Below are positions 34,174 to 43,112 of a stretch of DNA of 64,000 nt, one piece after another. Both the position numbers and the translations under genes were made by a program. This DNA is from Brumimicrobium mesophilum (lineage in GTDB: Bacteria > Bacteroidota > Bacteroidia > Flavobacteriales_D > Crocinitomicaceae). A model generated the notes under the pieces. That model was not told the DNA's origin. It did no database searches and was given only the letters and a program-made list of their open reading frames with translations. Each line of letters opens with the position of its first letter. Position 1 is the stretch's first letter. The stretch lies in NCBI RefSeq assembly GCF_003025005.1, contig NZ_PVSS01000001.1:124001-188000 (forward strand). Direction: 5' to 3'.

Positions 34174-35010
34174 ATGTCAATAAAATTACTTTCTCTTTTA
34201 GCTTTTCTGCCTATCCTATTCAGTTGTTCTATTTCTAAACACAAGGACATTTCATACTTAACTGAAGATTCAAAAAAAGTAGATGCTAATTTAGAAACTC
34301 CAACCTTAAATATTTTCCAGCCTAAGAACAAAACTGACAAGAAAGATCCTGTTTTAATTTTTGTTCATGGTGGAAACTGGAATTCCGGAAAAAAAGAAAG
34401 TTATGGATTTTTTGGTAGGAATTTCGCTAGAAAAGATGTTGTAACAGTTATTCCTGGTTATAATTTAAGTCCGGATGTTAATTATAACACCATGACAAAG
34501 CAAATCGCAGAAGCAATAACTTGGGTTCAAGCAAATATAGAAGAATATGGAGGTGATGGTTCTCAAATTTACCTTACCGGCCACTCCGCAGGAGGTCATT
34601 TAATTGCTTTGGCAACATTAAATCCTAAATATGGAATTGATGAAGAAAGTATAGCTGGGATAATTCTTAATGACGCTGGAGGTATGGATATGCACAACTA
34701 TTTATTAAAATATCCACCCACTGAAGAAAACAATTATTTATCTACTTGGACCAAAAACGAAGAGAATTGGAAAGATGCTTCTCCTATTTATTTCTTGTCT
34801 GATGAAAGTCCGAAATTCAAGATTTATTTAGGAAGTAAAACATACAAATCAATTGATGTTTCAGTGAGAAAATTCACAAATGAGTTAAATGAATTTCAGC
34901 CAGAAGTGGAAATTGACCTTATCGACAAAAGACATATTCCAATGGTTCTGCAATATTTCTGGTCTTCCAGCAATCGTTATGATGAAATTTTGGAATTTAT
35001 GGGTGAGTAA
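34174..35010 (+). CDS. Alpha/beta-hydrolase lipoprotein (esterase-like)
   Basis: 278 residues, lipobox LFSC with Cys18. The hydrolase fold is shown by IFVHGGNWNSG, where HGG is the oxyanion element of the hormone-sensitive-lipase/carboxylesterase group, and by the nucleophile elbow GHSAGGH. A late acidic residue and His in DKRHIPMV complete the triad. Substrates are likely small esters in the periplasm. No neighbour clearly shares the function. Confidence 0.88.
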   Translation: MSIKLLSLLAFLPILFSCSISKHKDISYLTEDSKKVDANLETPTLNIFQPKNKTDKKDPVLIFVHGGNWNSGKKESYGFFGRNFARKDVVTVIPGYNLSPDVNYNTMTKQIAEAITWVQANIEEYGGDGSQIYLTGHSAGGHLIALATLNPKYGIDEESIAGIILNDAGGMDMHNYLLKYPPTEENNYLSTWTKNEENWKDASPIYFLSDESPKFKIYLGSKTYKSIDVSVRKFTNELNEFQPEVEIDLIDKRHIPMVLQYFWSSSNRYDEILEFMGE

Positions 35011-35071
35011 ATTTTAAATATGTACTAAATGAATTACTTTTAATATAAAATTGCTCTCATAACTATTTTGA

Positions 35072-35599
35072 ATGAATCTTTATTTACACATATTCTTGAT
35101 TTTGATTCCATTGTTATCATTTGGACAATTAACAGCAGAACACGAAGAAATTATTAATCGCGAAGTGTTCAATCAAATGAATGCCTTACGACATCAAAAG
35201 AATCTACAGCCACTAAAAATTAATTCAGATCTAGAAATAGCTGCAAAACTTCAAGCAGATTACAACGCAAAAAATAAAGAACTAAGCCACTTTCAATCCA
35301 ATAATCCTCAATACAGAACTCCTGTAAAAAGAGTGTCTATGGTTAAAACTGGAGACGATGAAACATTCTATACGGTCGGAGAAAATGCGACTTTTACTTT
35401 CATAACTTCAGATAAAGAAATTGATTCTAATTACCTCAAAAAAATTGCAGATGAGATATTTGAGTCTTGGAAACAATCAAAAGGCCATCGGGAAAACATG
35501 CTAAATCGGGAGTTTAATCACTATGGTTTCGCTACTACCGTGAGGAAAGAGTCAGGAATTATTTATGCAATTCAAGTTTTCACCAAAGAACAAGATTAA
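35072..35599 (+). CDS. CAP/SCP-domain secreted protein
   Basis: 175 residues with a signal peptide (cut near SFGQ). CAP superfamily: INREVFNQMNALRHQKNLQPLKINSDLE-type N-terminal segment (given in part), NKELSHFQ with the first His, FYTVGENATF (the GEN motif), and SKGHRENMLN with the second His before HYGFA. CAP proteins bind lipids or act as weak proteases in several systems. Here the role is unknown. Monocistronic. Confidence 0.88.
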   Translation: MNLYLHIFLILIPLLSFGQLTAEHEEIINREVFNQMNALRHQKNLQPLKINSDLEIAAKLQADYNAKNKELSHFQSNNPQYRTPVKRVSMVKTGDDETFYTVGENATFTFITSDKEIDSNYLKKIADEIFESWKQSKGHRENMLNREFNHYGFATTVRKESGIIYAIQVFTKEQD

Positions 35600-35737
35600 G
35601 GTAAACCTATAGTAGGCGATTAAAGGTTTTAGTCCAGAAAAGGTAATGTATGATATTTTCATACTGCCTAGTAGAGACCAATTGTATTTCATTAGCGCAC
35701 CGAACAAATCACAAATTATTATTGTTAATATTAGACT

Positions 35738-37165
35738 ATGAAAATTCTTCTTACAGGGGCAACAGGTTATATTGGCAAACGATTACTTCCGCTATTAGTT
35801 GATCAAGGTCATCACGTTGTTTGCACTGTTCGGGACAAAGCCAGATTTAATCCCTCAAAATCTTTACTTAATAAAATTGATATTATAGAAGTAGATCTTT
35901 TGGATGCAGAAAGTTTAGAACATATACCAAAGGATATTGATGGGGCTTTTTACCTAGTTCATTCAATGTCTGCTTCTTCAGATTACGCCAAATTAGAGGT
36001 GGAATCTGCCGCTAATTTCAGGAAAGCAATGGACAAAACAAATGTTCAACATGTTGTTTATCTTAGTGGAATAATCAATGAGGATGAATTGTCGAAACAT
36101 TTAACTTCTCGAAAGAATGTTGAACTAGAATTAGACCAAGGAAAATATAACAACACAACTTTGCGAGCAGGAATAATCATAGGTTCAGGAAGTGCTTCTT
36201 TTGAAATCATCAGAGATTTGGTGGAAAAACTACCCTATATGATTACACCAAAATGGCTAAACACGCGTTGTCAACCTATAGGAATATCTGATGTTCTTCA
36301 ATTTTTATCTCAAAGCTTATTTGTGGAGGAAACCTACAATAAAAACTTTGACATTGGTGGTCCAGATATATTGACTTATAAAGAAATGCTGTTAGATTTT
36401 GCCAAGGTTCGTGGATTGAAAAGAACCATTCATACTGTTCCAATAATGACACCGAAATTATCGAGTTATTGGCTTTATTTCGTAACCTCAACTTCCTACC
36501 GTTTGGCCACTGCCTTAGTAAACAGCATGAAGATTGAAGTAGTTTGCAGAGACCAGGAAATTAATACCATTTTGAACATTACACCAATCACTTATATCGA
36601 AGCTTTAAATAAAGCTTTCACTAAAATTGAGAATAATGAAATCATTTCAAGTTGGAAAGATGCATATTCGAGTAGTGGTTTGAAAAGTCACATTTCAGAC
36701 TTCATTCAAGTTCCAACTTTCGGTTGTTTTAAAGATCTTCGAAAAATGCCATTTGCAGACAGGGAGAAGTGCATCGAAAAAGTATGGGGAATAGGAGGAA
36801 AAAATGGTTGGTATTTTGGTGATTTTCTATGGAAAATTAGAGGTTTTATGGACAAATTAGTTGGTGGTCCGGGATTACGCCGAGGCAGAACAAATCTCGA
36901 TACTATCGACGTTGGAGATTCATTAGATTTTTGGCGCGTTCTTTACGCTGATAAGGAAGAGGGAAGGCTATTGCTGCATGCAGAGATGAAACTTCCAGGA
37001 GAAGCTTGGCTAGAATTTAAAATTGAAGATAACCAATTAAAACAAACTGCCACTTTTCGACCACTGGGTTTAGCAGGACGTTTATATTGGTATGCTGTGC
37101 TCCCTTTTCATGGATTAATTTTTAATGGAATGCTGAAAAGTTTGACAAATGGAGAAGTGAAGTAA
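35738..37165 (+). CDS. SDR-family NAD(P)-binding oxidoreductase with DUF2867 C-terminal domain
   Basis: 475 residues. The extended-SDR/NmrA-type nucleotide site is GATGYIG (7-13). YLVHSMSASSDYAKLEVES and YLSGIINEDELSKHLTSR are typical of atypical SDRs. The C-terminal half (about 320-475) is the DUF2867 domain: YFGDFLWKIRGFMDKLVGGPGLRRGR, then lipid-like ALVMFKLPGEAW-type segments (near EMKLPGEAWLEF). DUF2867 is found alone and fused to SDRs in Bacteroidota and Proteobacteria. Its substrate is unknown. Confidence 0.9.
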   Translation: MKILLTGATGYIGKRLLPLLVDQGHHVVCTVRDKARFNPSKSLLNKIDIIEVDLLDAESLEHIPKDIDGAFYLVHSMSASSDYAKLEVESAANFRKAMDKTNVQHVVYLSGIINEDELSKHLTSRKNVELELDQGKYNNTTLRAGIIIGSGSASFEIIRDLVEKLPYMITPKWLNTRCQPIGISDVLQFLSQSLFVEETYNKNFDIGGPDILTYKEMLLDFAKVRGLKRTIHTVPIMTPKLSSYWLYFVTSTSYRLATALVNSMKIEVVCRDQEINTILNITPITYIEALNKAFTKIENNEIISSWKDAYSSSGLKSHISDFIQVPTFGCFKDLRKMPFADREKCIEKVWGIGGKNGWYFGDFLWKIRGFMDKLVGGPGLRRGRTNLDTIDVGDSLDFWRVLYADKEEGRLLLHAEMKLPGEAWLEFKIEDNQLKQTATFRPLGLAGRLYWYAVLPFHGLIFNGMLKSLTNGEVK

Positions 37166-37270
37166 AATCAATGAAAAATCCATCTTCACCCCAATATATA
37201 AGTCAAAATCCTTATTTTTAATCTATTACCTCAGTCTTATCTTTGAGATCATCACCAAACGATAGAAATT

Positions 37271-37903
37271 GTGGGAATATTCAAATCAATATCATTCAAT
37301 AGAATTGACACAATTGCAATTGTTTTGTTTTCTGTTTATGCGTTATTAAAAGGAGAAATCACCGTTTTTTATATGCTCCATTTATTTTGGTGGCAAACTT
37401 TAATTCATGTTATTGTAAACACAATAAAAACCTTGTTTATCAAAAGAAGCGCTCCGTACCGCTCAAAGGTGTTGAGGTATTTTGGAGAAAACATGTTTCT
37501 ACTTATTATTTACTTAATATTTGTAGTTCTTCTTTTCGGTATCGTTCTAAATTTTAACAATAATCACTTAGCTGCTATAAATATGGAAGTGATTCTTTTT
37601 ATGAATTGGAGTTTTAATTTTAATTTGATTGTATTTCTAATTACTGCAATATTCTTTGATAGAAACTACGTTGATGACGTGAAGAATTTCACAAATGCCT
37701 TCTTTCCAAGGAATATTATCTTACATATTTCTATCATTCTTGGCGCCTTCCTACATTTCTTTGTGATTTACAGATTCCCTAATCTTTTCGCTAGTGAAAT
37801 AAATTGGGGTTCTGTACTCGTTATTTCTCCTTTTTTAATTTTACGAGTTATATTTGATATTTATGTTTATCCAATCAATTCCAAAAAGAATTTACCAATT
37901 TAA
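37271..37903 (+). CDS. Multi-pass membrane protein, possibly DUF6498
   Basis: 210 residues from a GTG at 37271. Five or six hydrophobic segments are separated by short loops. An early HLFWWQTLIHV segment recalls DUF6498 proteins, but this is a tentative reading. Charged residues are few. Gene neighbours (DUF2867 SDR, PorT-like barrel) do not suggest a function. The gene starts 105 bp after the SDR gene. Confidence 0.6.
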   Translation: MGIFKSISFNRIDTIAIVLFSVYALLKGEITVFYMLHLFWWQTLIHVIVNTIKTLFIKRSAPYRSKVLRYFGENMFLLIIYLIFVVLLFGIVLNFNNNHLAAINMEVILFMNWSFNFNLIVFLITAIFFDRNYVDDVKNFTNAFFPRNIILHISIILGAFLHFFVIYRFPNLFASEINWGSVLVISPFLILRVIFDIYVYPINSKKNLPI

Positions 37904-38060
37904 GATTTATTTAAAAAAGGTTAAAAAGCCCCATTATCAGTGTGTTTATGTGAAATACTGTTAAGAATAAATATCCTTTCTCATAATGTTAATATATTTA
38001 TATAGGACGAGATATAATGAGTTCTCATTCAAAACAAATAATTTAAAACTAATATTCAAT

Positions 38061-38687
38061 ATGAAAAAAGCGATACTATTTACTGCATTATTTGCCTCTA
38101 CGGCTTTCCTTTCATTTTCACAAGATGCTAGAAGTTCTTTGAAGTTTGGAATTAAAGGTGGTGTAAACTTTTCAAATGTTTACGATTCAGAGGGTGAAGA
38201 TTTTGAAGCCGATACAAGAACAGGTTATACTGCAGGACTTAATTTAGAAATACCTATCGGAACATTTTTAGGTTTACATCCAGAAGTATTAATTACTCAA
38301 AAAGGGTTTGAAGGAAGCGGGAGTTTATTACTTACCGATTATAGCTATAAAAGAACAACTACTTTTTTAGAAATACCAATTTTAATTGCCCTGAAGCCAT
38401 CAGAAAACTTGTCGATTGTTGCTGGGCCTCAGTTTGCTTACTTATTAAGCGAAAGAAATGAATTTAATTCTATTGTAAACATAGACCAAGAACAACAGTT
38501 CGAAAATGACAATATTCGTAAGAATATTCTAGGACTAGTTGGAGGTGTAAATATTAATTTAAATCACTTTACTATTGGCGGACGAGTAGGTATAGATCTT
38601 CAAAATAATATTGGGGATGGTACTTCAGAAACACCTAGGTATAAAAACTCATGGGCACAAGTTACTTTAGGATATAGATTCTTTTAA
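38061..38687 (+). CDS. PorT-like outer-membrane beta-barrel protein
   Basis: The frame opens at 37986 but the ATG at 38061 (MKKAILFTALF) is chosen because a signal peptide follows. 208 residues. The mature part is the outer_membrane_beta-barrel type: FGIKGGVNFSNVYDSEG start, GYTAGLNLEIPIG, and a C-terminal WAQVTLGYRFF ending in Phe. It is common in Bacteroidota, and specific function cannot be read. A hairpin at 38731-38763 follows. Confidence 0.85.
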   Translation: MKKAILFTALFASTAFLSFSQDARSSLKFGIKGGVNFSNVYDSEGEDFEADTRTGYTAGLNLEIPIGTFLGLHPEVLITQKGFEGSGSLLLTDYSYKRTTTFLEIPILIALKPSENLSIVAGPQFAYLLSERNEFNSIVNIDQEQQFENDNIRKNILGLVGGVNINLNHFTIGGRVGIDLQNNIGDGTSETPRYKNSWAQVTLGYRFF

Positions 38688-38730
38688 TATCTATTCTATA
38701 GGGTTATAAAAAGAAAATCCATTAAATTGC

Positions 38731-38763
38731 AAAAGCGGGGCTTCGAAAGATTTCCCGTTTTTT
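38731..38763 (+). terminator. Probable terminator after the PorT-like gene
   Basis: AAAAGCGGG pairs with CCCGTTTT with one bulged base and a loop containing CTTCGAAAG. A T run follows. It starts 44 nt after the stop. Confidence 0.6.
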
Positions 38764-38955
38764 TATGCCTTACTTTTAGAAATAAAAGTTAAGAAATCTT
38801 GGTCAAAATAGTGAATAAAATTCGCTAAAGAAAAAAGAGGAGAACAACGAGAGAATAGCCAATCGCTCCGTGGATTTAAGAAGAAAAAGTTAGTAGATAA
38901 ACTTAGCTTTCGATAAGTAGAAAAAAAGATTGAGTTGGAGTGAACTGAATGAAGC

Positions 38956-38994
38956 AAAAAAAAACAGAGGATAAACTTCGCTTTCGCTCTGTTT
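38956..38994 (-). terminator. Terminator of tRNA-Leu
   Basis: Read on the minus strand, AAACAGAG and CTCTGTTT form a stem followed by a long T run, 17 nt downstream of the tRNA 3' end. Confidence 0.75.
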
Positions 38995-39010
38995 CTCACT
39001 CTGTTTTTTG

Positions 39011-39092
39011 TACCCGGGGCGGGAATCGAACCCGCACTCCCGAAAGAACTGGATTTTGAATCCAGCGCGTCTACCAATTCCGCCACCCGGGC
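39011..39092 (-). tRNA. tRNA-Leu (anticodon CAA)
   Basis: Minus strand: 5' GCCCGGG pairs with CCCGGGT, discriminator A. The D-arm has GCGGAATTGGTAGACGC. The anticodon stem-loop TGGATTCAAAATCCA gives CAA. The long variable arm and GGTTCGATTCC T-loop are leucine class II features. CCA is not encoded. Confidence 0.97.
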
Positions 39093-39109
39093 ATATTGAA
39101 TTGGGTTTG

Positions 39110-39139
39110 CAAATTTAATTAAATAAAACTCAGCAACAA
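39110..39139 (-). promoter_or_regulatory. Promoter of tRNA-Leu
   Basis: On the minus strand TTG, 19 nt, then TAAATTTG (39110-39117) matches the Bacteroidota consensus, ending about 17 nt before the tRNA. Confidence 0.8.
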
Positions 39140-39181
39140 CAAAAGATATATGTTTTTTTTAATAAAGATATTCTTTAAATC

Positions 39182-39217
39182 AAAAAATGCGTTTCCCCGG
39201 AGAGAAACGCATTTTTT
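39182..39217 (-). terminator. Terminator of the large T9SS-sorted protein gene
   Basis: AAAAAATGCGTTTC (39182-39195) is complementary to GAAACGCATTTTTT (39204-39217), a near-perfect 14-bp stem with T runs, 19 nt after the stop codon at 39236. Confidence 0.9.
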
Positions 39218-39235
39218 AATTAAACCATTAAGCGA

Positions 39236-42200
39236 TTACTGCTTAACAATCTTGAAGGTCTTTTGACCAGTATTATTATAAACACGTAAGGTATAAATCC
39301 CTCTTTCCAGGTGATCAATAGCCAATTGCGCTTCCGTAGCATTATTCAATGCTTTATTTTCTACAAGCACAACTCTACCATTTATATCCAACATTTCAAC
39401 TTTTAAAGAAGTTGTGTTAGATGGATTCACGATGTTCAAGATGTCTTTCGAAGGGTTAGGGAACACTGAAAGATCAGCAAACTCTTCTGTTTCGATTGAC
39501 AAGAAATCACATGAAGCCAAAACCCCAACTTCTACAATAGAAGTGTCAGCTGGACAAACACCATTACTTACAATGTAAGTATAGTTATATTGACCTGGGA
39601 TTGGTTGAGCATTAGGCTGTGAATTAGGCAATAACATATTTTGGAAATCATACCAATCACCTCCTAAATCAGTGTTTCCTGACAAAATCCCTAATAAAGG
39701 AATCGGTTCGTTTTTACACACAGTAGTTGATCCATCCAAACCTGCCGAAGAAGGTCCGAAAACATTAATTGTTGCGAATGTTGTATCATAACACACAAAA
39801 CGCTCTAAATAATATACATCGTATGAACCTGCTGGTAAAAAAGATACATTGAAAACAGTATCATCAACCAAATAATTTGGTTGATTTGGGAATGACCAAG
39901 TACCACCACCATTTGGCTTAACAATAATGTTATCTTCAAGGTTTACTGTACTGTCTAATCGACATACATCCACTGAACCATTTGTACCTGTTCCAGGAAG
40001 ACAATCATCAACCAATATTTCATCCACTAAGATATCGTTGTATTGAGAATTCAAACCTAATACCGCTTGATTTGTCATCCAACGAATTTTAATGATATTT
40101 GAACTATATGCAGCTAAACTAAAGTTAGCAAATTGCCATTCAGAGCTATTACCTCTTAAAGTATCAAGAAGATTCCAATTTGTACCATCAAATACTTCTA
40201 TTATAAGCGGAACATTATCATTCGGATTATTTTCATTATTACTAAACCATTCAAATGCCAAATAAGGATTTGCAAGTGTCGAGATATCAATTTCTGGTGT
40301 CTCTAACATCATACTATCTGGATACGGAGAAGAACCATCAGACCATGCATAAGATCCTGGAGCTCTTCCATTATTTGTCGCTGCATATCCAGGAGCGCCC
40401 GTAAATTTCCAGAAGTTATTTACAGAAGTACTTGTATTGTTTGACAAATTCTCCCAACAATATGGCTGAATTGAATTGTTAAAACTCTCACCATATGGAG
40501 CAACTGCTACCCCACAGTTAGTTGGAGCAGAAATCCTAGCAGATAATGCACTTATATCTCCCCCACCACAATCAGACTGAACATAAAAGTCGTAGTTTGT
40601 GCTTGGGTTTAAACCTGTAACTACATAAGGATTTGTACTAATTCCTGGTAAAATAGTTCCTGCAGGTGTACCTGGAGTAAATCCAGAAACCCCATATTCT
40701 ATTGACCATGATGTCGCACCACTATTTGATGTCCATGCCAGCTCAATCGATGTAGTTGTTGGATTACTTGTCATCAAACTACTAGGAGGCAAACATGTAG
40801 GAGGAGTGATAACTTCAAAAATATAATCCTCTCCTTCTCCATTAGATCCTACACAAGGATTAGTAATATTACTAGTCGTAAAATCAGCAATTACACGCAT
40901 TCTATAATTCCCAACAGGTGTACCTAAAGGAACAGTAAAACTATTTGAAAGTGGTGAAGCAGTATATGATGTTGTGTTAAACATTCTTTCTGAAAGGTCG
41001 AAATTAAAATCATTGTTCCAGTCAACAAACACGGCAAAACCATAAGTTGATGTTCCTGAAGCCGTGATAGTAAAATCTATATCTAACAATTCATAACCCG
41101 AAGCACTGATTGTTGTGAAATCAGAATAAGAAGCCGTAGTCGTTCCTCCTCCTGTATTTAAATTTGCGATATTTGATATAGCTGTAAACGTTTCAAATCC
41201 ATTAACAAAATAAGTGTTACTTGTAGAAGAGTAGTCACAGTAAGTATTTTTGAAGAAATATGGTCCAGACCATGCACTTAAATCTCCACCACCACAATCA
41301 GATTGAACATAATATTCATATTGTGTACTTGGAGTGATTGCTAATGTATAAGGATTTGCAGTAACCGGAAGTGGTGTTCCAGATCCTAAAATGAATCCAG
41401 GAGCTCCATACTCAATATTCCATGCTGTAGCAGTTCCATTTTCTGTCCAAGATAATTCAGCAGTTGTTGTAGTGATATTCCCTGCAGTTAAAGCAGAAGG
41501 TTGTACACAGCTCGGTGTGGTCAAAATAGCAAGAGTAAAATCAACTGTTGTATTTCCTCCTTGAGTAGAACCACATGCAGACGCCGGTGTTCCAGCTCCA
41601 AATGCATACATTCCACGTACTCTAATTCGGTAATCTCCCAACGCAGTACCAGCTGGCACTGTGATACTTAAAGATTGGTCGGCTAATGTTGAGTGGTTAG
41701 TAGCAACTAATTCAGATGGATCAAAAATCATATCCTGATTCCAATCTACCCAAACAGATACACCATGCTGCGCAGTAGAAAACGTAGTATTTAAAGTAAA
41801 CGTTTGTGCTTCGTGAGACTCAAATATTTGAGAAGTCTCATCTGCATACGATCCAGCAGGGTGAGAAAATGAAGTATAGTTAGGATTAGTTAATGCTCCA
41901 TTTGTAGAAACTGAGTTAAAATAATAAAAAGTTCCATTTGAAGAAACATCACAGTACTTAAACTCGTATGGCCCTGTCCAAGCACTCGTATCACCTGCTG
42001 AACAAATAGAACGCACATAGAAGTCATACTCATCTCCTGAAACGATTGTTGCAGAATAAGGATTTGAAGTTGTTATAGCTGCAGACCCCGTTCCTGTTCC
42101 AGGAGTAAATCCAAGCGCACCATAATCAACTTGCCATTCAGTAGCTGTGTTTGCTTCTGTCCAACCAAAATCAAGTGATGTTAATTGTACATTACTCACA

Positions 42201-42766
42201 TTTAACGCAGTTGGCGGTAAACAATTTGGAGGAGTCACAATTTCAACACTGTAATCCTCTGTTTCACCCCAAGTAACACTTCCACATGCAGTGATATTTG
42301 CGGCACTACTTGTGTAATCCAACTTTACCCTCATTCTTTTTACACCTAACGTAGTTGCAGCTGGCACTGTAAAACTCAAGGAGTTCAAACCAGCATTAAT
42401 CGCACTAAAGGCTGCTATTTCTTCAGTTGGGTCAAAAACATCATTTTCGTTGTAATCAATCCAAGCCTTCACAGACTCCCCTTGAGGAAACGAATAAGAT
42501 GTTCCCACGGAAAGTGTATATGTTAACCCTGGAGATAAATCAGGAGCAGGTGTAGCAGTATTATCAGAATAGGCTCCGTTACATCCACTATTTAAATTAG
42601 ATAAATTTGTAGTGATTCCATTTAGAACCACACTGTTTAGGTCATCTCCAGAAGCACACCCAGTGGAGTACGTTGGGGTACAATACTGAGCATTCACACT
42701 AGACCCTATTCCAAAGAATAAGGTAATGATTCCTGCTCGAATCATTTTTTTGTAATTGTTAATCAT
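39236..42766 (-). CDS. Large GEVED/fibronectin-III surface protein with T9SS type A sorting domain
   Basis: 1176 residues with a signal peptide (about 10-27, ending VNAQ). Three units alternate GEVED-type domains (VWVDWNQD or VFVDWNND-like core; WGETEDYSVEI, GEGEDYIFEV) with FN3 domains that begin CLPPTALN, CVQPSALT or CLPPSSLM. A jelly-roll/MAM-like domain (residues about 755-920) and a PKD-like stretch follow. The C-terminal 75 residues (LSVFPNPSKDIL ... GQKTFKIVKQ) are the type A CTD that directs export and cleavage by the type IX system. Probably a secreted surface adhesin or enzyme; no catalytic motif was found. Confidence 0.9.
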   Translation of the reverse strand: MINNYKKMIRAGIITLFFGIGSSVNAQYCTPTYSTGCASGDDLNSVVLNGITTNLSNLNSGCNGAYSDNTATPAPDLSPGLTYTLSVGTSYSFPQGESVKAWIDYNENDVFDPTEEIAAFSAINAGLNSLSFTVPAATTLGVKRMRVKLDYTSSAANITACGSVTWGETEDYSVEIVTPPNCLPPTALNVSNVQLTSLDFGWTEANTATEWQVDYGALGFTPGTGTGSAAITTSNPYSATIVSGDEYDFYVRSICSAGDTSAWTGPYEFKYCDVSSNGTFYYFNSVSTNGALTNPNYTSFSHPAGSYADETSQIFESHEAQTFTLNTTFSTAQHGVSVWVDWNQDMIFDPSELVATNHSTLADQSLSITVPAGTALGDYRIRVRGMYAFGAGTPASACGSTQGGNTTVDFTLAILTTPSCVQPSALTAGNITTTTAELSWTENGTATAWNIEYGAPGFILGSGTPLPVTANPYTLAITPSTQYEYYVQSDCGGGDLSAWSGPYFFKNTYCDYSSTSNTYFVNGFETFTAISNIANLNTGGGTTTASYSDFTTISASGYELLDIDFTITASGTSTYGFAVFVDWNNDFNFDLSERMFNTTSYTASPLSNSFTVPLGTPVGNYRMRVIADFTTSNITNPCVGSNGEGEDYIFEVITPPTCLPPSSLMTSNPTTTSIELAWTSNSGATSWSIEYGVSGFTPGTPAGTILPGISTNPYVVTGLNPSTNYDFYVQSDCGGGDISALSARISAPTNCGVAVAPYGESFNNSIQPYCWENLSNNTSTSVNNFWKFTGAPGYAATNNGRAPGSYAWSDGSSPYPDSMMLETPEIDISTLANPYLAFEWFSNNENNPNDNVPLIIEVFDGTNWNLLDTLRGNSSEWQFANFSLAAYSSNIIKIRWMTNQAVLGLNSQYNDILVDEILVDDCLPGTGTNGSVDVCRLDSTVNLEDNIIVKPNGGGTWSFPNQPNYLVDDTVFNVSFLPAGSYDVYYLERFVCYDTTFATINVFGPSSAGLDGSTTVCKNEPIPLLGILSGNTDLGGDWYDFQNMLLPNSQPNAQPIPGQYNYTYIVSNGVCPADTSIVEVGVLASCDFLSIETEEFADLSVFPNPSKDILNIVNPSNTTSLKVEMLDINGRVVLVENKALNNATEAQLAIDHLERGIYTLRVYNNTGQKTFKIVKQ

Positions 42767-43056
42767 AAGAATTTATTTTATAGTTAAGCACTAAATGTAA
42801 TACTAATATTTGTTAATAATTTAATAATTTTATTTATTTATTCCTCTAGAATGAAACAATGTCATCTACAAAACGAACAACCACCTAATTATTAAACTCG
42901 AAATCAATAATTTAAACAACAATTCTACATATTCATTACTCATTTCTAATGGAATTAATGGCCTATTGATGATCATCACTGATCACCTTTATTCTTGTTT
43001 ACAACCTTCATTAAATTTTTTAAATAGATTTTCGGTGAGTTAATAAATATTTAGTG
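42767..43056. other. Intergenic region without a gene
   Basis: A+T-rich, with no reading frame of note and no consensus promoter. It separates the large surface protein gene from the Na/Pi cotransporter gene and presumably contains the promoter of the former. Confidence 0.5.
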
Positions 43057-43086
43057 CAAAAAAAAGACGCACTTTCGTGCGTCTTG
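43057..43086 (-). terminator. Terminator of the Na/Pi cotransporter gene
   Basis: Read on the minus strand, AAGACGCAC and GTGCGTCTT form a stem with a 4-nt loop (GAAA) followed by eight T's, 27 nt after the stop. Confidence 0.93.
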
Positions 43087-43112
43087 ATAAATTTTAAGGA
43101 ATAAAAGGAATA

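Noticed and set aside
38763-39086. 107-residue frame with MAELVDALDSKSSSFGSAGS-like N-terminus
   Set aside because: It is encoded by the tRNA-Leu gene on the same strand and is the well-known spurious frame over tRNA-Leu.
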